A DNA stretch of 64,000 nucleotides, from NCBI GenBank assembly GCA_021521415.1, contig JAIQDT010002845.1, positions 1 through 64,000 of the forward strand, read 5' to 3'. Source of the DNA: Bidens hawaiensis. Its lineage: Eukaryota; Streptophyta; Magnoliopsida; Asterales; Asteraceae. The position numbers and the translations under genes are program-made. The notes under the pieces were generated by a model. That model saw only the letters and a program-made list of their open reading frames with translations, did no database searches and was not told the origin of the DNA. How positions within the stretch are numbered: the stretch's first letter is position 1; the number at the start of each line of letters is the position of its first letter. Of the stretch, positions 23,010 through 32,900 are shown piece by piece.

Positions 23010-24051
23010 TGTTGGGTCGGATTTATGATAAGGAAGATTGGAATCTTCTCAACCTACTCAGAAAAACGGCTAAGTATGGACTTCGAGCAGGCCTAGGCGA
23101 TCGAGCATGGTTTTACTACTTCGAGCAAGGTCTTCAGAACCTTAAATGGTTAATTCTTCTAAGTGTTAAGGCTTCGAGCAAGCTACACTTCAACGAGCAA
23201 GAGTATTCTTCTATCGAGCATGGATTACCAATCGAGCAAACAGCTTGATCATACAAGTTTTAACCAAGTGCTACGAGCACAGGATGATCGAGCACATGGG
23301 GACAAGCATGGATGCAATAAGAAGATGTCAAGTGATCAAAGCAAGGACTTCGAGCACAGTTCAGTTCCCGAGCAAGATTTACATCCGAGCATGATAAAGA
23401 TTGCTGAATAAGAAAAGCTGAAGACATCAAGAAGAATGAGCTTGCTCGATGGATTGGTTCGAGCAAAGCATGGACTAGTCAAGAAGAATGAAGTCTACTG
23501 GAAGGGAATATCTTCACTGAAGATATTCTAAGTAAAGTATGCTCGAGGACATACATCGAGCATACCTAGCATAGTGAGCTTGCTCGAGCAAGATTGTTAT
23601 CTTGCTCGAGGACTCGACACTTGTATTATTTTGTATTTCATTATGTAATGATTAGGAACTTCTAGAAGGAATGCTAGGGTCTATAAATAAGGGTCCTAGG
23701 ATACCTTTTAAGACACGGATTTCCAGACAAAATACATGCTGGCACGCACTGAATACGAAAAACATTCCAAAGAATATTCTCTTTGTTTTCTCGTACAATT
23801 GCCGCCGTCACACAAAACCCTAAACATTCCTTTCACTGTTCCATTAATGATGTATTGATTACAGTGAATCTTTGTCTATTGAATGAGCCTTGATTGACTA
23901 TTTATTACTGTTTTGTGTTTATTATTCACACCTCTTCGTTCCCATTCGTTGGATATCCTGATTCCGCCGGGATATTCAACAGGCCTTTTGGGTAATCAAG
24001 TCGTCGTGTTCTTGTCAACCTTTCTAAGGTTTCACCCGATTCACGGTCCTA
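23010..24051 (+). repeat. Sirevirus 3' LTR
   Basis: Repeats 7430-8477 with few substitutions and a 3-bp difference in a GCC run near 23800. It starts TGTTGGGTCGG. Its right end reads GGTCCTATAAT instead of GGTCCTAACA, so the last three bases are lost or merged into the ATAAT microsatellite. The TCGAGCA array and TATAAATA (23682-23689) are preserved. Confidence 0.92.
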
Positions 24052-24143
24052 TAATATAATATAATATAATATAATATAATATAATATAATATAATATAAT
24101 ATAATATAATATAATATAATATAATATAATATAATATAATATA
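24051..24143. repeat. ATAAT microsatellite, right flank of the copia element
   Basis: About 18 ATAAT units continue directly from the truncated LTR end. Together with 7391-7429 it forms the target array of the insertion. On the minus strand it sits between coding-like pieces of the ORF1-like gene, in an intron-like position as the tract at 3960-4105 does. Confidence 0.85.
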
Positions 24144-24454
24144 ACGCATATCGTGGAGTATACCTCCAGTGCCAGCTCCCGGTGCGCTGATCGAGCCATA
24201 CTGAAGCATCGGCTCCATGGCGTATCATCTGCGACGTACTCGGCCGCCCGCTGTCACGCGCCACAGTTCTTCATAAACGGTTAACAGATGACTGTTTTAT
24301 AAAACGGGGTCATCTGTCGGAGACGTGTATACCGGATAACATCGTCGGTACCCTCCTGAAACTGTAGGTGGTGGGTACATGGTCAATACGCCGTCGCCCT
24401 CTATCGGTGTTTGGACCCCTCGGCCCCGGCCCCGCCGTCGGCCCGGCCCCTACT
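24144..24454 (-). pseudogene. ORF1-like gene, N-terminal part
   Basis: GC-rich sequence with coding-like minus-strand stretches: a Gly/Arg/Pro-rich start (RRRGRGRGVQTPIEGDGV and YPPPTVSGGYR, 24330-24450), then EELWRVTAGGRVRRR, then MEPMLQYGSISAPGAGTGG running into the microsatellite. It contains at least one stop near 24300. Strand, composition and order fit the N-terminal part of the gene whose C-terminal part is at 3198-4362. No conserved domain is recognisable in this portion alone. Confidence 0.4.
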
Positions 24455-25010
24455 TAGGGATGGCAATGGGTCGGGTTTAGGTATTCCCAAACCCATACCT
24501 GATTATAAAAGTCCATCCCAAACCTGTCGGGTTTTAATCAGGTAATTACCCGTTGGGTTTCGGGTTTTCCCATTGGGTTTTGGGTTTCCTATCGGGTTTT
24601 GACAAAATACTCGTCAGGTATACCCGGCTTAAAACCCGTTGGGTTTCTACTGGGGTTTTGACAAAATATAACTAATCGATTACAAACATGGTTACCATAA
24701 AGGTAAAATATCTCAAGGAATTGACATAAATAAGTTTCGACAAATAATATTTTTGGAATATAGTATATATATAATATAATAAGCTATATTGGGTACATCG
24801 GCTATATAATCGGATAAATGGGTCTATGTTATCGGGCAATCGGGTCGGGTAATCGGGTATATTAGAAATCCCAAACCCATCCCAAACCCACGAAAAATTT
24901 CAAAACGATTCCCAAACCCGTCCCAAGCCCTAACGGGTCGGGTATTACCCATCCCATTTATGTCGGGTTTTGGGTTTTCCCATCGGGTTCGGGTTTCATT
25001 GCCATCCCTA
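24455..25010. mobile_element. Non-autonomous hAT MITE (556 bp)
   Basis: Ends are TAGGGATGGCAATGGG and the complement of TAGGGATGGCAATGAAAC, a well-matched terminal inverted repeat. The flanking 8-mers CCCCTACT and CCTCTTCA agree at only 5 of 8 positions, so the duplication has decayed or the edges shifted. The interior is dominated by GGGTTTCGGGTTTT and AAACCCATCCC-type motifs in both orientations. No coding capacity. Confidence 0.82.
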
Positions 25011-25324
25011 CCTCTTCAGCTTCTAGGTCCCAAAGCTTCGTTTTTAGCAGGATTGGCTTTGCTGTTCAAAAGGGGTTGCGGCGCAGCTTGTTGCCCGTTT
25101 GCCTGCCACTTTATTGTAATCGTTTTATAGTAAATTATATCTTTTTATTGATATAACAATAAAATATAATAATAAATAATTAATAATTAATAACAATAAA
25201 ATATAATAATAATAAATAATAATAATGGTAAATATTAATAATAAATAATAATAATAGCAATAACAATAATAAAAAATAATAATAATAATAATAAATAGTA
25301 ATAATAATAATAATTAACGGTAGA

Positions 25325-25360
<36 letters not shown>

Positions 25361-25425
25361 TTTTAATAACTAAAAAAAAAGAAATAAGTATTAGGGGCGG
25401 CATATAGCACTGTACGCTGCCGCCG
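25011..25425. repeat. Right end of element A: AAT microsatellite plus hairpin
   Basis: About 130 bp of unique DNA is followed by roughly 220 bp of AAT-rich microsatellite (25150-25370). Then comes a hairpin: arms GGCGGC (25396-25401) and GCCGCC (25419-25424), with inner AGC/GCT pairing. This mirrors the layout of the left end of element B (hairpin then ATT repeat) and closes the interval that began at 2686. The element-A assignment is inference. Confidence 0.45.
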
Positions 25426-25700
25426 ACCTTCCCTGCAAAACCAACGCCCGAAATCCAGCTTCAATACGGTCGGACTCTGGCTGTCGTATATCAACATCAT
25501 CATCATTAATATTCATTCAAGAAAAAAAATACTCGTGTCGTGTCGGTGCGTCGGTCCAATCGAAGCTCGTGTCGTGTCAGTGTTGGTGCTCGAACGATGT
25601 TTGGATGCTCGAATGCTCAGAAGGTGTTTGTGTGTATTTGAAATTGAAATAAAACAATAATGCGGGTAGATGGGCAGACAGGAGTTATATGGGGGGGGGG
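25426..25700. other. Short spacer between elements A and B
   Basis: No gene. It contains a CATCATCATCATT run and a G10 tract (25691-25700). The stretch GTGTCGTGTCGGTGCGTCGGTCC is partly repeated in tandem (25530-25590). Nothing else recognisable. Confidence 0.4.
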
Positions 25701-25771
25701 TAATATGCCATACTATACGCGGCATATTAGGCCCCTTTTAGGTCCCCGTCTGCCTAAAAGGGGCCTAATAT
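25701..25771. repeat. Double palindrome at the left end of MULE element B
   Basis: Two adjoining hairpins. The first has arms TAATATGCC (25701-25709) and GGCATATTA (25721-25729) around ATACTATACGC. The second has perfect 19-bp arms at 25724-25742 and 25753-25771 with a 10-bp loop. The sequence CTATACGCGGCATATTAGG is nearly identical to CTATACGCGGCGTATTAGG at the other end of element B (29609-29627), so these are the terminal repeats of one element. Confidence 0.75.
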
Positions 25772-26222
25772 ATTATTATTGTTATTATTATTTACTATAT
25801 TATTATTATTATTGTTATTTATCATTATTATTATTATTATTAATGATTATTATTTATTTATTATCATTAATATTGTTTATTTATTATTATTATTATTAGT
25901 GTTTATTATTATTATTATTATTATTTATTATTATTACTATTGTTATTATTTATTATTATTATTTACTATTTTTATTAGTATTACTATTATTGTTATTTAT
26001 CATTATTATTATTAATGATTATTATTTATTTATTATCATTAATATTGTTTATTTATTATTATTAGTGTTTATTATTATTATTAGTATTTATTATTATTAC
26101 TATTGTTATTATTTATTATTTAATATTTTTATTTTAATTTATTATTATTAGTATTTATTATTATTATATTATTTACTATTATTTTATTATTGTTATTTAT
26201 CATCATTATTATTAATGATTAT

Positions 26223-26254
<32 letters not shown>

Positions 26255-26325
26255 GTATTTATTATTTATTATTTATTATTTATTATTATTATTAATGAAA
26301 AATAAATTGTTTTTTATTGAATGTT
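25772..26325. repeat. ATT-rich microsatellite
   Basis: About 550 bp of TTATTATT and TATTTATT repeats with internal duplication (blocks around 25810-25920 recur near 25990-26090). All reading frames here are low-complexity artefacts (poly-Leu/Ile/Tyr). Confidence 0.9.
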
Positions 26326-26587
26326 AAGAAATAATAAATTGTTTTTGATATTAATAAGTAATTGTTTCTCGTAGTCAGCTCGTTAGGTTAGAGATTTGGA
26401 TGATATTGGAGCAACATGTGTTGAAATATGATGCAAGATATGATTTAAAATTTGGTAAAGGGCGTTCAGTTGTAAGGCTTGTTTGGGAAAATTGGCAGCA
26501 TGGGAGGAGAAAAGCGTTGTTGTTGTTGTTATTATTATTATTATTAAACCAACATTGTTAAACTAACATTTTTAAACAAACTTTCAA
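26326..26587. other. Subterminal region of MULE element B
   Basis: The first 70 bp match 2821-2885 of element A. The rest has no open frame of note and ends in a GTT/ATT run. It is the sequence between the microsatellite and the 3' end of the transposase fragment. Confidence 0.45.
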
Positions 26588-27276
26588 TATGGCTGTAAAC
26601 GAACCGAACGAACACGAACAGGGTCTTGTTCATGTTCGTTCGTTAAGAAAATAATGTGTTCACGAACGGTTCACGAACACTTACCGAATGAGATTTTATG
26701 TTCGTGTTCGTTCATTAAGGAAATTAATGTGTTTACGAACGGTTCATGAACACAAACGAACACAAATAAAATCGACATAGCCTAGAGACTGAGACCGATG
26801 TATTCATCAATATGAATAATAAAAGTCTGTAAACGAATCAAATGAACACGAACAAGGGCATGCTCATGTTCGTTCATTTAACTTTAAAAGAACACGAACA
26901 CTTAATAGAACAAATATTTACGTTCATGTTCGTTTATTTAAAAATGGACATTTGTATTAGTTTGCTTAAAATCTACACGAACATAACTAAACACAGATAA
27001 ATGAACATGCATGAACAAATATAAAACCTTTAAGTAGATGATTTATCCAGATAATATTTAATTATTATCTATTAATACATAAACAAACATAAATAAACAG
27101 ACATAAATGAACGTTCATGAACATAAATAAATGAGCGGAACATGTGTTCATGTTCGTTCGTTTAATTAAACGAACACAAATTATTTTGTTCATGTTCGTT
27201 CGTTTATTAAATAAACGAACATAAACGAACTTCCCGGCGAACGGTTCACCGAACGTTCGATTCGTTTATAAGCCTA
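26588..27276. mobile_element. Non-autonomous hAT element (689 bp) with perfect 8-bp TSD
   Basis: Left end TATGGCTGTAAACGAACCG and right end, complemented, TAGGCTTATAAACGAATCG. A perfect 8-bp duplication ACTTTCAA flanks it (26580-26587 and 27277-27284). Both halves are filled with AACGAACACGAACA and GTTCGTTCGTTTA motifs, a subterminal array in both orientations. It inserted into the 3' part of the MULE transposase gene. No coding capacity. Confidence 0.92.
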
Positions 27277-28619
27277 ACTTTCAATATAGGGAAGACTGCA
27301 TCGCAAGAGTTTATGAGGGCTTAGTCTGCGTCAGTTAGTATCACGCATGGCTCCATACAATCATCGAGCATTTCTTTAAATTTCTCGAGAGCCCAGGTGA
27401 AGTTCTTCTGCCATTCCCTGATAAAAAACGCATGGGCGATACAAAACGACTTTGATGTTGACGTCACACTGACAAATTCAACCAACGACCAGTTGTACAT
27501 GTTGGTTTTATACATCGTATCAATCAACAATACCTCGGGAAACGCATGCCACATCTTATGCGACTTATTATGACAGGAGAAAATATCCTCCGTCCTGTCG
27601 TTGGTTGCATTCTCCCGGGTATAGTACGCGAAACCGTTGTCACGGAGAAAGTTTTCCTGCACCTGCATTGTATGAAATAAAACTTTAATAAATATTATAA
27701 GCACATCCTCTGTACAGTAAAACTAGGAAGGCTTTCAACTACCTTCATAGGGGTATTACCAATTAACTACTAACTTTTAAGCTTACTCGTGTAGTTGTAT
27801 ATGTCCTTGAGTTTGGGTTGGCAATAGGGAAACTGTCCGGCCATGGCGGCTGGGATTTGAAGGGGCTTCACGCCGTTCCGGTATAACGTTGCAACCAGAT
27901 CCAGTTCCTCACTGATCATTTTTCTCAGCTCCGCGTACCCCTCCTTAAATTCAACGGGATCGTGGTTGTGTGTCTCGTTTACCACTTCAAGCCTCCAACA
28001 TGCACCCCTTGAGTCGTACATGCTTAGGAGTTTAAACGGATAACATTTTTTAATGCTGCCGGTACGTCTGATCGTGGCCTTTATTTTCGGTTCTCCTCTA
28101 CGATTGCATGCAAGGTCCACACCGTTTTTCCTTGGCCGTTGGACCACATTAACATACCCATGCTCCCGCCCTCTATTTTTGACCCATTGATCCAACTCCT
28201 GGCGGGTCTCAAAAATCTGAAACAGTTTTATGCAATTTATTAAATAATGTACAAATAAATAATATTAACTTAAACAAAACACACGGTGTCTTACTTTATC
28301 TGTTTTATATGAAATTGTCGCCTCGCGTATGTAGTCATAGTCGCAATCATCTTTGTCATTGGGTTTCCCCCATCATCCTCATCATCGTCAATTAGGTTTA
28401 CCCCGGCATCATGATGATCCTCATCATGCTCGTTTCGCCCGTGGTATGAAGACTAGGTTCCATAAAACGGATCATTTACTACTGTATCTGGTACGATGAA
28501 GAATACTGACCTCCATAATCCGACCCAACAACCGGTGACTGGTACGACGGCTGCCTATCGTAAACACCAGGTAACTGACCTCCATACTCCGACACGAAAT
28601 ACTCCTAACATATACAAGT

Positions 28620-28930
28620 TAAAAATCAACAACAGTAATAATAATAATAAAATAACATTTTAATAATAATATAAAAAATAATATTTTAATAATAATCATA
28701 ATATAAAAATAATATAATAATATTTTAATAACAAAAAAATAACATTTCAATAATAATCATAATATTCATAGTAATAATAATATTAATATAATAATAATAA
28801 TACAATTATAGTATTTTAATAATAATAATAATATTTTAATACTAATAGTTATAATATAATAAAAGTATTAACAATAACGGTAACAGTAGCATTTATTAAT
28901 TAAAAATAAAACTAACGACTTTATATCAAA
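28620..28930. repeat. AAT-rich intronic microsatellite
   Basis: About 300 bp of interrupted ATAATAATA repeats between two groups of transposase exons. No coding potential. Confidence 0.75.
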
Positions 28931-29330
28931 TAAACATATATAACGAAACCTGGTTCAAATTTGGTAGGACCGGCGAGCTATGGTGACCGTAAAACTGTTC
29001 AAGCTGAATATAATAACCGATATGCTCCTAACAAAACATAATGTAGCATGTCTTAGTTAAAAAGGCAACTAGCAACTTCATACTAAATAAATATATTTAA
29101 CGAAACCTATTTCAAATTTGGTAAGCCCGACGAGTTAGTCTGACCGTAAGGTTGTTCAGGCTGAATATCATAGCCGACATACTCCTAACAAAATGTAATG
29201 TAATTTGTCTTAGTTAAAAAAGCAATATCTAATACGAAATAAATATAAAATGAAACCTGGTTCAAGTCCGGTAACCACGACGTGCTAGGCTGATCGTTAA
29301 CGACATAACCTGGCTCCTCTTCGTTCGAGT
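28931..29330 (-). repeat. Tandem duplication of a transposase exon-intron unit
   Basis: A unit of about 147 bp is repeated about two and a half times. On the minus strand each unit contains TTAG/GAG acceptor-like and CAG/GTTTCG donor-like sites around a 78-nt in-phase exon encoding, for example, EHIGYYIQ...PNLNQ and EYVGYDIQPEQPYG. The second ends in a stop. A third, shorter relative is joined to the N-terminal exon. Confidence 0.65.
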
Positions 29331-29498
29331 CTGGAAATAAATGGTTAAACCACGACATTGTGTGTATATATTATCAAAAATTGTGTTGTTGTGTATGTGT
29401 GTTTGATGAAATATTAACGATCGGAGGCATGCATATATAATAAAAAGGAGAAAGAAGGGAGAGGGAGGGGAGCCGGGCTCCAATAATTCAAAAGCGCC

Positions 29499-29629
29499 AA
29501 TACGCCCCGTACGGCTCTGTACGAGGCGTATTAGAGTACGATTTGACAACCTAGGACTGCTTTAAGCATACCTAGGTTGTTAAATCCCCTAATACACCGT
29601 GTATAGCCCTATACGCGGCGTATTAGGGG
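29499..29629. repeat. Triple palindrome at the right end of MULE element B
   Basis: Three consecutive long inverted repeats. (1) 29499-29532: 14-bp arms with one mismatch, outer AATACGCC/GGCGTATT. (2) 29540-29586: 16-bp arms with one mismatch, GATTTGACAACCTAGG and its partner, with a further TGCTT/AAGCA inside. (3) 29586-29629: 21-bp arms with two mismatches and a 2-bp loop. The third shares CTATACGCGGC-TATTAGG with the left end. Confidence 0.8.
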
Positions 29630-30140
29630 GTGTCCCTAGCACAACCCATGAAAAATTCATAAACTATTTTAAGAAATGCAAGTTATTACTTGCGCCATGA
29701 ATTGAATTTGTGTTTAATAGTCTGTGGGGCTGAAGGTTTAATTGATTAGATTGTAGTAAAATAAGTAATTGAAATATTTAGTTGAAGTTGTTCGTGGTAG
29801 CTCTGGATCTACACAAAGAAGACCTACTATGTGGAATGAAAAGAAAAGACCATTTCAACATATATTTATATATTATGTATGATGTTTTTTTATAAAATAA
29901 AATGGTACACAATCAAACATTTTTAGACTCGTTTGCTTTATCATCTAGTAGTATTTCACGTAGGAACCCTATTTTTTTTACTGATTTAAAAACTGATATA
30001 AGTAAACGGGAAAGGGTAGCACCCCCAATAACGAGCTCGGAAGGTATAGTGGAACCGACTCCTTACCCACTACGTGCCCGGTGTTTTGGGAACTTGATAT
30101 TTTGGTTTGGTAGAAAGAAAAGATAACCCATTATCCCATT
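29630..30140 (+). other. Unassigned region with a 74-codon ORF
   Basis: Mostly featureless. One open frame at 29902-30126 reads SSSSISRRNPIFFTDLK, then ITSSEGIVEPTPYPLRARCF. It has balanced, protein-like composition, unlike the surrounding AT-rich DNA. I do not recognise it; an organelle- or gene-derived fragment is possible. Low confidence that it is expressed. Confidence 0.25.
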
Positions 30141-30146
30141 CTTGTC

Positions 30147-30327
30147 GCTATGGCCTTTTAGTTTACTAAGCATATAAGATTCCACGGTAAAAAGTCAATG
30201 GGAGTGTACATTTGCTTAAAAAACTATTTGGACGCGATGAAATGTGTAGAAAATGTTAGAATTCCTGAAGGTGAACACCTCGTTGAAGAAGAATTGGAAA
30301 TTGGAGGAGCATCCATTATCAGATGAA
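30147..30327 (+). pseudogene. Coding-like fragment of unknown origin
   Basis: After MAF and a TAG, one frame stays open for about 55 codons with natural-looking composition: FTKHIRFHGKKSMGVYICLK, followed by NYLDAMKCVENVRIPEGEHL and a Glu-rich end, finishing at a TGA. It lacks the low-complexity bias of chance frames nearby. Probably a fragment of a host gene or of an element ORF; family not recognised. Confidence 0.3.
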
Positions 30328-30738
30328 GAACTCGTTTAACCAAAGAACACGTGCGACCCAAACCCAATAAACAATAACCAAAGACAAACAAAGAACTTAA
30401 AAGCTCAAACCCATTAATTGTGTTTGTGTTATATTTTAATTATTTAGTTTAATAACTATAAGAAGATAGTGTTTTGTTAATTTAAAAATGCCGAAAGTGA
30501 AAAAAATAAAATAAAAGTATGTATCGAATATATTTAATATTTTTATTATTTAATTTTCATGCCTTTTTTTTTATTGAAAAACAAGTTATTTTAGTCGGTT
30601 ACATGTTAACCGGTTTGCTTAATAATCTAATTGGTTGCTAATTATAGATTTCAAGTCTAGAAATTACGGATGAGCATTTGGTACTGAGTAAAGTTTATTT
30701 GCGAATATGATGCGGGGTCAACTTGCCATTATATATAT

Positions 30739-31080
30739 GGGAAAAGTGAATATAAGGCTAAGTTAGATACAAAACCATCAAAACTACGTAGTTTTGATCC
30801 AAATCTAATTAAATCCCTAATTTCCCCTATTTCTCTTCATCAGCCGTTCAGTTTCCTTCATAGGCATTCTTCTCCATCAATAATAATCCCTTTCTAAACC
30901 TAAAAAAACCTTGCGACCAGGGTATTCTACTTGAAAATCTAATTCTTCGATCATGGCCTAGAGAATTGTTCATTTGACGAGGTTACTTTACGGTTTCAAT
31001 CAATTCTACTCCAAAGCTTGATGAAATCCAGAGCGGTAAGCATTCTTAAATTACACGAAATTAAAAACGAATTCGTCTAT
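30739..31080. mobile_element. TA-flanked element fragment with CAAAACTACGTAGTTTTG palindrome
   Basis: It starts next to TATATATAT with GGGAAAAGTGAATATAAGG and contains a perfect 22-bp palindrome at 30777-30798. The same arrangement (TA tract, GGGG start, AAACTACGTAGTTT about 40 bp in) occurs at 58980-59034, so both are 5' ends of one family. The other end is not identified. Confidence 0.45.
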
Positions 31081-31119
31081 TGATGAATTCCAATTCTATT
31101 CATTAAACCTAGTAATTGA

Positions 31120-32218
31120 CAACCATAGGCTGATTGAATTTTATTAAACGAATTCAGCTCAACCCCAGCCAGGGGCGCTGCCCCTTGGACCCTGCTAGGG
31201 GCTGCCGCCCCTAGACCCCGCTACCAGGGACGTTGCCCCCGGACCCCGTTAGTTGAGGGTGTCATTGACTTAGATATAAGAAGTAGTAGTAATGGATATT
31301 TGACACTCGTAATGCATTATACAGTTAGCCGTGCACAGCTAAAGACGGGCATTACTATTAATGGCGAGAGAAACCGACTTCAGGTGAGTTTCTAACCCCT
31401 TTATCTGTTATGTTTTTGGGGCTGTGTGCATACTCCTTTGTGATAAGTTGTTAATACACTTAACTTAAATGGTAAGTGTATGATATGTGTATGTTATATG
31501 TACGACTAAGTATTGAATGTTATTATGAAATGTTTATATGAATGAATGTGTACATATACGTATATCAATGACCAGAAGATATGTAAGGTATGCATGGATG
31601 AAAATGAATGTATGAACGAGTGACGTGACAGGTATGGTTATTGGAGGCAAAGGGACCAGACCCTAAAAATATCTGAGACAGAAGGGACCAGACCCTGATA
31701 ATATCTGAGACAGAAGGGACCATACCCTAATAATATCTATGATGGTAGAGATAGAATAGCCTATGATAAATTACAAGGCTTTATGAAAGAAAGTAGGTAA
31801 GCGTGTGTGCATGTATATAAAGGTGTATGAAAGTACGAGTAAATAAGGTATGAATACGTATCTTCGGATGCGTATGAGTAAGGATATGAATGTATTGTAT
31901 GTTAAATGATTAACTAGAACTCACTCCGCGTAGCTGACTTTTAGTATGCACGCAGGCAAATAGACTGAGGCAGCTGGCTTGAGGAGGGACACATGGCATG
32001 GACGGAAGAGATTAGCATCTACGAAGAAGTGTCAAGACTGTTTTAATTAATTATTTTTGAAAATACAATTTGTATGTTAAGACTAGAATGAATGTTTTGT
32101 AATGTGATGTATGAAGTTTTAAATTATTCCGCGAAAGTTTTAATTAACTCTGATTTTAGGACTGTGTTTATGAGTAAATCCAACACCAAAGTAGAGTTAC
32201 CGGGAACGGGGCCTTACA
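31120..32218 (+). mobile_element. Ty3/gypsy LTR fragment (same family as 61899-64000)
   Basis: From about 31120 the sequence parallels 62750-63100: a block of three GC hairpins (31157-31250), ATACAGTTAGCCGTGCACAG, and CTTCAGGTGAGTTTCTA. It ends GGGAACGGGGCCTTACA, a typical LTR 3' terminus, with no primer site after it. The 5' third that starts TGTAACATCCCG in the other copy is missing. Probably a truncated solo LTR. Confidence 0.7.
31650..31745 (+). repeat. 32-bp minisatellite, three copies, in gypsy LTR
   Basis: The unit starts AAGGGACCAGACCCT and contains AATATCTGAGACAG; copies begin at 31650, 31682 and 31714. The relative at 63.4-64 kb has a different minisatellite (GGACTGCGAACCTTGTACGTG) in the corresponding part of the LTR. 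Confidence 0.8.
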
Positions 32219-32880
32219 ATTATTCATTTCAAATGTTTACAATATTTTGTTTTAGGAACTTAGCCTAAACTTTTATATCAAACAACTTAATAAAAACATT
32301 CCAAAAGTTGTCTTCAATTTAAAAAATTTCTTTTGTCGGATGTGTACCTAGCTTATTCAACTTGAACTTGGAAACATATTTAAAAAGGTCAAACATAAAT
32401 AGTTGATGAGTTACCTTTATAAACAATTGATTATACAGATCATGATATCTTTACAGTGAGTCAACAACCAAGCCTTGACTAGTTCTACGCTCGCTAAAGT
32501 TCTTACCACGAGACACTGTTAAGATTGGAAACATGCATTCATTTAACACGTAGGTTATAGTTGATGTGACCAACCATGCATGAGGTGTCAGACCCAAATA
32601 GTACTATTCATACTTGTCTAATAGCCCAATTCACTAGGTTATATGGTTTGGTAATGGGGACTTTTAGAATGATGCATAGACTAATATGTTTGTCCATAGA
32701 GTAAATAGTAAAGTGGGCCATAAAAACTCATGATCAATGGGTTAAAAGTACAAGAGTTGTTCTTAATCAATTCCTAAAATTTAACCGAGTGTTACAAAAC
32801 TGATAACTAAAGCGACCCTAAACTTCTGTTTAACAATTAATTAAAATAACTAGTATATTATATTCAAATCATTTTATTAT
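32219..32880. other. No recognisable feature
   Basis: AT-rich DNA without open frames, inverted termini or repeats that I could support. Confidence 0.5.
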
Positions 32881-32900
32881 ATATATATATATATATATAA

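Larger units (their letters stand above)
7430..24051 (+). mobile_element. Complete-length Ty1/copia Sirevirus (16.6 kb), coding-defective
   Basis: Order: 5' LTR, tRNA-iMet primer site, gag, protease, integrase, reverse transcriptase and RNase H, a 2.9-kb spacer, a 4.45-kb third ORF, polypurine tract, 3' LTR. Protease-integrase-RT order makes it Ty1/copia; the very long gag and the additional ORF after pol place it in the Sirevirus lineage. All coding units carry stops or frameshifts, while the LTRs differ at only a couple of dozen positions by eye. Both ends abut ATAAT microsatellite DNA. At 16.6 kb it exceeds the usual Sirevirus size mainly because of the spacer and third ORF. A second partial copy lies on the minus strand at 59315-61898. 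Confidence 0.93.
27285..29358 (-). pseudogene. MULE / FAR1-type transposase (broken)
   Basis: Minus-strand exons. A short N-terminal exon starts at 29358 (MSWFNHLFPDSNEEEPGYVV). Then come repeated 78-nt exons, a Tyr/Ser/Gln-rich exon (28470-28610), and a FAR1-like DNA-binding exon (about 28216-27786; ELDQWVKNRGREHGYVNVV, THNHDP). The MULE DDE exon (27664-27290) has NFLRDNGFAYYTRENATNDR, FPEVLLIDTMYKTN with the first Asp, and CVILTDAD with the second. The frame then meets a stop, though NSCDAVFPILK, matching the usual continuation, is still readable before the hAT insertion. The zinc-finger SWIM end is missing. It would cut and paste the element flanked by the palindromes at 25701 and 29629. 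Stops after YQIQ and NLK also break the N-terminal part. Confidence 0.82.
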
